From positions 62,001 through 126,000 of the forward strand of contig NW_024067848.1 in NCBI RefSeq assembly GCF_009389715.1: a DNA stretch of 64,000 nt. The letters are read 5' to 3'. The notes under the pieces are model-generated. The model ran no database searches and was not told the DNA's origin. It saw nothing but the letters and a program-made list of their open reading frames with translations. The translations under genes were made by a program, and so were the position numbers. This document shows, piece after piece, positions 57,540 to 64,000 of this stretch. The stretch is from Phoenix dactylifera (lineage: Eukaryota > Streptophyta > Magnoliopsida > Arecales > Arecaceae). Every line of letters begins with the position of its first letter. The first letter of the stretch is position 1.

Positions 57540-59440
57540 CGCGCGCGCGCGCGCCTGCCTGCCTGCCTGCATGTGTGTCTGTGTAAATGTGTTTCTAACA
57601 TACCTATGCATGTGCATACATATGTTTGTACGCGCAAGGCTCAACAGTCGTCTTAAGTTCATTGCATTTGCTTACCCATGTATGGTATCTTTGATATGCA
57701 GGTTCGTTGCTACTGTTGAAAGCTTTGCACATCCTTCATATAAGCAAAAACTACTGGAATTTGATAAAACTGAGTACACCAATGTATTTGGTCGGTCAAG
57801 GTGGCCTGGTGCTCCACATCGTGTACTGCAAACACGTTTCTTCATAGACAGGAGGCATCTCCCAGTTCATGAAAATGAGGAAAACCAGCCTGTCATAGGC
57901 CATTCAGTAATTCATGGCATGGTAAGTCCCTTTTAGCTGTAGATAAATTTGTAAAATTTTCATTTGAAATATGAGACATCCAATTGGTATCCTTTAACAC
58001 ATTTCAGGAACTGTGATTCTTTGCTTGCAATTGATAAAAAATAATTTTTTTAGTAAGGAGCTGTTCCTAGAACAAAGAGATGAGCAACTCTGTTCATGCT
58101 TTGATGCACTACTGTTTTTTTTTTTGGTACAATGAGAAGTCTGAGTTAGTTTATGTATCATAAGTTATGCTTATATCTTTCTATCCTGCATGCTATGCAG
58201 CTGTTCATATTGAATAATGGGCCATCTCTTTGAAATTATGGTTTATAAGATGTACTTAACAGTTTATTGTGGATGCTGGAACAACCATCCTCCCATTATA
58301 CATATCTAGATTGTTATGTAGGGCAACTGATATGTTGTATTTGTACCTGTTACATTATATTTGTACCTTTAACAATTGCAATAGGGCTCTTCCATTTTTT
58401 AAGTTCTTCTTGCAGGAATAATTCATTGGTGAAAAATTAGGGTAACAATATGTTATACAGAATTTGGAATAAATTCAGATATGATTGAGTGGTACTAGGG
58501 CTCCCTCACCACACTTCAATATCTTTGATAGTTTGAACAATACATGAAAACAACTGAAAGGGTGGTTCTTTTTATGTAGGGTCCAGTAAAAATAAAGAGA
58601 AAGATCATCCTGTTAATTGCTTTTACGAAAATAAACTGAAAATATGTGAGTTACTTTCTCTGATGAAGGTATGCTTATTCAGCATACAAGACTGGTTGGA
58701 GAAGTTATCATTACTATGAAAAGGGATTTAAGTATGTCATCTTTAGTCTGTAGCTTATGAGGAGTCCCACATTGAATGGCCTAGATTAAGACCTTTGTTA
58801 TGGTGATTCCATGCCTCTTTTCTGATGAACTCTGAAATCAATTTGGATCTGGAAGACACGGCATTCAATTGAATCTCTGGACATTGCCAAGTAGTTATCA
58901 GTTCATGTGGTTAGGGAAGCCACTCAAATGCTCAAAGATCATGTAATTCAGTTTACTTCTGTCCTGTCCTTCCATTAGAAGCCTATTTAATTTAGTAGGA
59001 AAAATATTCTTGTGACAGGCCCCATGGTTTTTCTCTGTAGCTTTGTAATGTCAAAACCAACTTTCAACTCATGGTATTCGCATTTTCATTACCATTCAAC
59101 TCAATATTGTTGGCATTAGTGTAAATAGCAGATGTCATGCATATATGTGATGATGTTTTTACTCTCAAAAATTCATTGCATTTTTTTGCCCTGTTAAGAT
59201 ATATTGACATGGTATAGGATAATGGTTGTTTCTTAAACTGACAGACTCTCTTTGCAGAAAAAAGACATACGTCGTTTTTCCGGTACTGTTCCAAATGCAA
59301 CAACAATGGGTGATATTGATAGCATGGTCATGTATGCTGGTCAAGGCGTGGCGCTTATCAGGGAGATTCTGCCTGCTGGTGAAGTGGTGAAGAGGCTAGT
59401 TGAGGAATCACAGTCCATTATTCAACAACAATTTTCTTAA
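38139..59440 (+). CDS. Nitronate monooxygenase (2-nitropropane dioxygenase family), six exons
   Basis: Exons at 38139-38273, 39531-39743, 41030-41125, 57325-57470, 57702-57921 and 59258-59440 give 330 residues. All introns are GT-AG and the frame is kept throughout; one codon (Arg) is split between exons 4 and 5. The protein is an FMN-dependent TIM-barrel enzyme that in characterised relatives oxidises alkyl nitronates to carbonyl compounds and nitrite; its plant role is unclear. Visible motifs are [16 protein letters not shown] and ANAGGIG near the N terminus, QGREAGGH (His144, matching the catalytic His of the family), [14 protein letters not shown] and [11 protein letters not shown] (phosphate binding). 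The C terminus, about [13 protein letters not shown], is complete. No targeting peptide is evident. Met at 38139 was chosen because family members start MGW. Intron 3 is 16.2 kb owing to transposon insertions; a functional transcript depends on splicing it. Confidence 0.93.
38274..39530 (+). other. Intron 1 of the nitronate monooxygenase gene
   Basis: 1257 bases, GT-AG, AT-rich, with no embedded gene seen. Its borders fall between APDW and EAPEY of the protein, phase 0. Confidence 0.85.
39744..41029 (+). other. Intron 2 of the nitronate monooxygenase gene
   Basis: 1286 bases, GT-AG (GTAAGT donor), AT-rich, phase 0. No repeat with clear ends. Confidence 0.85.
42572..43296 (+). repeat. 5' LTR of element C
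   Basis: 725 bp, TGTTGGGGG...CAACA. It opens with three copies of a 29-bp unit containing CAGACCCCCTCCGAGC. A TATA-like TCTATAAAAGGGG lies near 43051. The last 150 bases resemble those of elements A and B. Confidence 0.94.
43330..48748 (+). pseudogene. gag-pol region of element C
   Basis: Domain order is gag (about 43.3-44.5 kb), zinc knuckle ([14 protein letters not shown], about 44.7 kb), aspartic protease ([13 protein letters not shown], about 45.1 kb), reverse transcriptase (about 45.8-46.4 kb, with [10 protein letters not shown]), first RNase H (about 46.5-46.95 kb), second, archaeal-like RNase H ([16 protein letters not shown], about 47.0-47.35 kb) and integrase (H2C2 zinc finger then core, about 47.5-48.7 kb). 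The second RNase H before integrase defines the Tat lineage. The region is broken in about five places and reads as a fossil. Confidence 0.9.
48940..49075. repeat. 28-bp tandem array in element C, first block
   Basis: Five copies of a unit with TATCGAGCTCGGCTCGATCT followed by CCATCAGC. It lies just after integrase, in the 3' non-coding part of the element. Confidence 0.9.
49326..49465. repeat. 25-bp tandem array in element C, second block
   Basis: About five copies of the same TATCGAGCTCGGCTCGATCT unit with shorter spacers. It is separated from the first block by a stretch that resembles the 117-bp unit of element B (GACTAAGGTCGGGATGCCCC, then GTGTCGACAGTGCG). Confidence 0.88.
50194..52402 (-). 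pseudogene. Antisense coding region of element C (putative gypsy-type transposon domain plus coiled coil)
   Basis: Two blocks on the strand opposite to gag-pol. The minus-strand upstream block (51047-52402, over 400 codons) has [30 protein letters not shown] and [20 protein letters not shown], typical of the plant 'putative gypsy type transposon' family (PF04195). It ends in a Ser/Arg/Pro-rich tail. The second block (50194-50868) is a long Ala/Glu/Arg coiled coil with [20 protein letters not shown], then a low-complexity tail. Both blocks are found in element B in the same order. They are possibly exons of one spliced antisense gene, a known feature of Tat elements. The first block looks whole, but I cannot judge whether the unit works. 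Confidence 0.72.
52904..53658 (+). repeat. 3' LTR of element C
   Basis: 755 bp, preceded by a purine-rich tract (GGAAGTCGGAGGGTAG). It has four copies of the 29-bp unit where the 5' LTR has three, which explains the length difference. It ends CAACA before the target duplication ACATT. Confidence 0.94.
53760..53915. repeat. GTACC-rich repeat, left part
   Basis: Dense GGTAC/GTACC words (CTTGGTACCAGG, ATTGGTACCAAAATGGTATG). It is interrupted by the hAT at 53916 and resumes after it (55015 onward), so it is an older repeat into which the hAT inserted. The class is unknown. Confidence 0.55.
53916..55014. mobile_element. Non-autonomous hAT element (1.1 kb) with GC-rich interior
   Basis: The left end TAGAGATGAGCATCGGGCCG matches the right end read inverted (TAGAGGTGGGCATTGGGCCG). 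The flanking 8-mers CTCCGTAC (53908-53915) and CTCCGTAA (55015-55022) agree at seven of eight positions. Subterminal arrays are built of GGGCCGTGCC/GGCCCGGCC. The interior (about 54280-54790) is very GC-rich and Pro/Ala/Arg-coding-like on either strand, with no transposase. It may be captured host sequence. Confidence 0.85.
55023..55660. repeat. GTACC-rich repeat, right part, with GC-rich fold-back
   Basis: Continues the repeat broken by the hAT. Between about 55085 and 55590 the DNA is a long imperfect inverted repeat centred near 55315: AAGTGAAGTCGGCAAATCGG faces CGATTTGCC...CGACTTCACTT across a very short loop. Outward, the arms match over GGCCGAGGCCGCG and CCCGCGGAGGGCCG. The outer flanks carry GACGTACCGG words. 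There is no coding evidence. Confidence 0.65.
57471..57701 (+). other. Intron 4 of the nitronate monooxygenase gene with compound microsatellite
   Basis: 231 bases, GT-AG. It contains (CT)n, then (GT)n, (GC)n and (CTGC)n in direct succession at about 57491-57570, only 20 bases from the splice donor. It splits an Arg codon. Confidence 0.88.
57922..59257 (+). other. Intron 5 of the nitronate monooxygenase gene
   Basis: 1336 bases, GT-AG (GTAAGT donor, TTTGCAG acceptor), AT-rich, phase 0. No repeat with clear ends. Confidence 0.85.
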
Positions 59441-59544
59441 GAATGAGTTTGGACAATTATGACATCTTACAGGTAATAGTCAATCTAATTTGATAAACTA
59501 TTTGTCCCATTCATTTATGAGTTTATGATTGCATAGCCACCATA

Positions 59545-59735
59545 TGAACGATCAATCTCGATAAGGTTTGCAATCTTGGTACTGGATCCCACGCCGAGAC
59601 CATCTTGGTATAGTGTCGATGTGCCGGATATGGGATTCAGTTCGCTGTATTGAAACTCGTTACACCCCCCTACTGTTGTACCAGTTCTGTACTGGTAATA
59701 CACACCAGCACGAGCTGGTACGGTATAACATGAAT
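59545..59735. repeat. Short GTACC/GGTAC-containing repeat after the nitronate monooxygenase stop
   Basis: Words such as CTTGGTACTGGATCC, TTGTACCAGTTCTGTACTGG and GCTGGTACGGTAT recall the GTACC-rich repeat in intron 3. It lies about 100 bases after the stop codon, so it may be part of the 3' UTR. Confidence 0.4.
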
Positions 59736-62100
59736 CTGGATCTTCAGGTGTAAACTATGGAAAATAGTTCATATTTTGAGTTCGGGATGTGGGAGGGTGG
59801 CGGAAAGCTGGTTGCTGTTTTGTTAATTGTTTATTTAATCCTATCCAAATCAGGTAAGTTACTATGCTAAACATCGGTAATGAGAGAGGCTTAAGGTTCA
59901 ACTTAGAAGGTTACAGATCTCTGTGTTTGGTGCTACAAATATTTCTTACAGTTTCTTATTTTTTGGGCCTTGAGACACAAACAATAAGAATTTCTATAGA
60001 AAATTAACACAATATTTGACCCTAAGTAGTGTCACCCTAGTTTCCACGCTTGAAATTTCAGAGTTTATATTTTACTAGCATCATTTCTTTCACTCTCATT
60101 CTGTCTCTTTTGATTTCTTTTGTTGCCGATGCTGATATGGTCTTCTACCAGTTATAGCTATTAAAATAAACTATTTGCCTCTACGATTGACAATTTATGC
60201 AATCGGCATTTAGTAATTCTGTAGCTGCAAATTCCCATGAACATTTTGGCTACTCAAAGATATTAATACTAATCAGCTTAATTTGGATTATTCTCAGATG
60301 AACATTCTGGTCCTACCATATTGCTTTAGGCTGTGTGCTGGTATGCACCATCTGAACCATCTGATTCTTTACCCACGCTGGTATCCCCACCTCCACATGT
60401 ATCACATTTTATACAGTTCATTAAAGTTGAGGTTTATGTACGTCTCTCTGTGTTTCTTTTCTTTTTTTTTTTGATTGTAAGAGTTAGGGAAGACCTAACT
60501 CAGAAAGTCTCTCTCTGTGTGTTAAATAAATTGGCATGGTACCAGGGTGGTTGTGCTTCCAGTAGAGATCATAGAATGAGCTTATTAACGGAAGTTGAGC
60601 TGTAAGGCACTAAGTCCATATGGAGACATTTGACCACATTCATATCTGCAATGGCTCAATATTTTTTTTTTTTTTGGACCACCCGAGTCTATTATTTGAT
60701 CCCCATTAATTCTTCACCCTGGGGAAAAACTGACCGTTGCCATCCAATGCATTAGGGGCATGATCTTGGACCAGTCTAGAAAACTGATTCTGCTACCTGC
60801 TTGTCCTCTTCTAGATATATCATCCCCCATCTTATTGCCAACTCTTGAATCCAAGGTTGCATTGTAAAAGTTCAGGCTATAGAAGTAGCTTTTTGATTCA
60901 GATGGTTAGATAAAAATAAACAATTGAAATAAAAAAAAATGAAGTCCAGTAAGCTACTAATCTCTTTGATTAGATAAATTATCACTTTTATATTGATAGA
61001 TGCTTGTCACTTTAAGCTTTTGTATATGAAAATCAAACTCTATTAGAATCTTGGGTGGAATGCAGTAGACATTAGCACAGACACAGGTTAATTGAGGGGA
61101 TTTGATGTATAGCGGGGTGGTTGTAGTAACCTTCTAAACAAATCTGGACCTTATGAAGTTTAGGAATTTCATATGGATGGCCTGGAATTGCAAGGGAAAA
61201 TGTAGATATGATTATCTAATTTGGCATGGAATTTCCGCTATCCATCTTATATCCAGTCAGGTCTGCATGCATCTTATTAGCAGGACTTCTACTCAAGCTA
61301 GCAAGATGTTTAGAAGTGTAACTCTTTTCCTCCCATTTGTTAATCCGATGATGTTAAAAAGCATAACGAAAATGCTAATCTTCGTAAGCTTGGTAGCCCT
61401 AGCATCAGTCTGTGGGTAAGATTTATTTTTTGACATGGATATTTTACTAGGTTGATCCTTGAGTTGTTGATGAGGATGATGAGACTTGTTTTAACTAGAA
61501 GTATAGTTAGAACCAAGTCAGTTGAGACATTGACATGGAATTATAACCAAAATTTTGGTGTCTTCTGAATCATAGCTTAAGCCGAAGATGATGACTGACC
61601 CTAAGAGAGACCTTGTTATTTGCAGGACTTCTAGAAGCCTAAGAAGCTCAGCTAGTGGTGATGGTCATAACTGGTGAAAAGGTGCATCAATTGGATTTTG
61701 GTGATCGGATTCAAGTTGTCCATTTCTTCCAGATTGATGAACAGGTGCAGGAGTATGGATGGCATGTGCAGAAATTGAAATAGAGGCTTATGAGTATGGC
61801 ATGTGCAAAAACTGAAACCAGTTGCAAAAGCACCCAATGATTACTATTACTGATAATTACTAGAGTATAGCACAGCTGCATTTGTGATCATGTGAGATTT
61901 AGTTAAACATGTAATCCGATGATCGATGACATATATTTTGGTATTTGCTTTACGTATACCATGATTTATTATAATGTTTTTTTTAAAATCTTTTTAAAGA
62001 CAATTGCTTATAATAGACCATCTTAAGCTAGTGCAACTCTGTGAGAAGGCAAAAGAATGGTGTTATTTTAAACAACAATTGCTGGCAGATTATAGTGATA

Positions 62101-62149
<49 letters not shown>

Positions 62150-63010
62150 GGTACAATGACTATGTGGGTCTTGCATCAGTATAATCAATAGAGTCATAAA
62201 AAAAAAATTTTGGCGAAATGGAGGCATAGACACATAACTCTCAAAAAAAAAATCTTTCAAATGCCTAGGAGGCAATTCAGCCCATAATTTTGTTCGTCTT
62301 TCAGTAGATATGGGCGGCCTGGAAGAAGTCATAATCTCTCACTAGTCTGAAAATTTTTTCTGTATTTGCAACTCCATATCCCCAGAGTATCAAAATAAAA
62401 TGATACTGTTCTGGAAACTCTGTTACGCACTGACCTTATGTACAGCATAACGGCCGTTATTAATTAGATGCCGTTATACATATGAAGGACAGCATACTAT
62501 TTGACCGTTATAACGTCCGTTTTAATTTCCTAACGAGGAGGGAGGGGAAGATAAGTAGACAACCCCTGGCTGGCTCCAGTTCTTATGTCTGTAGGGGAAG
62601 GACTCATCATTGCCCTCACCTGCCCGGTGAGCGTAGTGCGAAGTATAAAATTTGGAGAACCATTGGAATGTAACTTGAACGGTTGGAAACGGGTGGTACG
62701 CCGAGGCATATGAATTGGTGACTGGATTCGAGGCCGTATCTTGCCTTGGTGCTCCCCCATGTGAGCAACTGTACGTCCCTCGGAAAATTATGCACCCGTC
62801 TCTACTGTCCACCTTCCCCCTCCTCTTTTTTTTTTTTATTTTCTCCCCCTTCTTGCCTTCCCTTCCATCAAAAAGGTCCTTTTAACGGAGACTCTCTCTT
62901 CTCGCATCTTTCTTTTCCCACTGATGCAGTCTCCTTTTCTTCTCTTGTTGTATTCTTTTCTATTCTCTATTCTCTACGGTCGTTTAAGATAACGTACACA
63001 TTTTACTGTC

Positions 63011-63054
<44 letters not shown>

Positions 63055-63736
63055 CTGCTATCTGCCAACCTTCTGCTATCTGCCACTGTTTGACTAATCT
63101 CTGGATCTACCCAGAGGCAAACAAATGAGTAAAAACGCAATAAAAAACAAGAACCTCCTCATGATTCCTTGCAGCCTTTTACTTACTCTACTCTCACACT
63201 ATCACAGTAAAAGCCTCTGCCACTCGGCGACTCCCTCCCTCCACTTCCCTATTCTCTTTCTCATCTCATTCATTCATTTGGTGGCAGTCAAACCCATATT
63301 CCCAAATGAAAGTGATTGTTGGTATTAAATCTATCTTAATCACTGCCTTTCCTTTTGGCCTCGCTGTTTCCATCACTTCCCCACTCTGTATAATGGTCAT
63401 TTTAGAGCGCGCGAGAGAGAGAGAGTAGAGGAGGCAGACGCCTGTGGCTTCCGTATTGAAGTGGAACCATCTCATTTGTCAATTTCTCATGTCTTGTTCT
63501 TTTCCACTGCTGCTTTCTCTCCCTTGTAGAGGCGAGACCACGCTCATTTATTTCTCTCCCCGCCATTTCCCTAGCTTCTCTTCAGAATGGTGAACTCTAA
63601 AGCACTAAAATAAGCACATACGCGCACTCAAAAAGGCAGTTCCCTTTCCGCCTTCTCAGCCTCTCATCCACTATACTCAAAAAAAGTACTAGAAACCGCA
63701 ACCTCTATCAACTTCATGGCTTAAGGCAGGGGTCCC
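59736..63736. other. Intergenic stretch between nitronate monooxygenase and the EPF-like gene
   Basis: AT-rich, no gene recognised. It holds T-runs (60464, 60661), an ATT microsatellite (62102-62149), a palindrome ATAACGGCCGTTAT at 62447-62460 with nearby CCGTTAT words, and CT and GA microsatellites (63018-63051, 63412-63424). The last 900 bases are C/T-rich, as expected of a plant promoter and leader. Confidence 0.5.
62102..62149. repeat. ATT microsatellite
   Basis: About 16 uninterrupted ATT units. Confidence 0.95.
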
Positions 63737-64000
63737 ATGACTATGAGCTCAGTGACCCATGACCTCCTCTTCCTCTTAACACTTCTCAATCTCCTCCTCC
63801 CCACCTCCTGCCTTGCTAAATCCTCACTCTCCTCCCCTCAGGTATCCATCCATACCTCTCCTTATCCGTTTCCTGTAAGTCTTCTTTTCCTTCTCTAATG
63901 GCGAGCTTTGATCTCTCTCTCTGTGTGTGTGTGTGTGTGTGTGTAGGGAATGCTGATGGAAGAGAAGATCAGGCTGGGATCAACGCCACCCAGCTGCCAC
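63737..64000 (+). CDS. EPF-like (EPFL) secreted peptide gene, 5' part only
   Basis: Exon 1 (63737-63841) encodes a start Met and a Leu-rich signal peptide (HDLLFLLTLLNLLLPTSCLA) and ends at a GT donor. After a 105-base intron with a GT-repeat next to the acceptor (AG at 63945-63946), exon 2 continues in frame: MLMEEKIRLGSTPPSCH, then the window ends. The GSxPPxC motif is the start of the conserved cysteine-rich mature region of the EPIDERMAL PATTERNING FACTOR-LIKE family, and MEEK.RLGSTPPSCH is closest, from memory, to the EPFL1/EPFL8-type members. These peptides signal through ERECTA-family receptor kinases to control growth and organ shape. The remaining cysteines lie outside the window, so the exact member cannot be named. 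A second in-frame Met lies two codons in. Confidence 0.85.

Noticed and set aside
61153-61419. Open frame with MAWNCKGK as a LINE endonuclease start
   Set aside because: Only a few residues resemble the motif and nothing downstream continues it.
1-64000. Structural RNA genes (tRNA, rRNA, snoRNA)
   Set aside because: I saw no tRNA cloverleaf, rRNA block or other RNA gene signature. A covariance-model search would be needed to exclude small ones.

Overview
This is nuclear DNA from a flowering plant, most likely a commelinid monocot. The genes have spliced GT-AG introns and plant-specific families. The secreted-protein genes rise steeply in GC towards their 3' ends, and the gene-poor space is filled with Tat-lineage Ty3/Gypsy retrotransposons, hAT derivatives and truncated LINEs. 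A palm would fit, but the sequence alone does not prove the species.

Layout. 1-4580: the right-hand part of a gag-only Tat-lineage LTR element (A), cut by the window edge. 4839-5807: a non-autonomous hAT. 6524-30686: a cluster of four intronless EXORDIUM-like (PHI-1 family) genes in the order type 1 (-), type 2 (+), type 2 (-), type 1 (+). This is an inverted duplication of one divergent gene pair. An 8.1 kb LTR element (B, 12970-21063, with target-site duplication) sits between the two convergent type 2 copies. Two 5'-truncated LINEs lie between the genes of the right-hand pair. 30687-38138: intergenic DNA with a second hAT (32383-33498), a LINE reverse-transcriptase relic and microsatellites. 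38139-59440: a six-exon nitronate monooxygenase gene on the plus strand. Its 16.2 kb third intron holds an 11.1 kb LTR element (C, 42572-53658, with target-site duplication), a third hAT and a GC-rich fold-back repeat. 59441-63736: intergenic DNA. 63737-64000: the first one and a half exons of an EPF-like (EPFL) secreted peptide gene, cut by the window end.

How the parts work together. The EXORDIUM-like genes encode apoplastic growth-related proteins, and both divergent intergenic regions carry a G-box that overlaps a brassinosteroid-response-like core. The two gene types differ strongly in their 5' halves but are nearly identical, including at third codon positions, in their 3' halves, which suggests gene conversion across the cluster. 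The nitronate monooxygenase reading frame joins cleanly across all six exons despite the load in intron 3. The EPFL fragment is an unrelated developmental signalling gene.

The three LTR elements are related through the 3' part of the LTR and the same primer-binding-site-like sequence. Each has grown a different tandem repeat in the 3' non-coding part of its interior (10 bp, 117 bp and 25-28 bp units). B and C also carry a conserved antisense coding region downstream of integrase. I see no clearly new biological system. The strongest unusual signals are the palindromic gene-pair duplication with homogenised 3' halves, the conserved antisense coding regions and the parallel tandem arrays.
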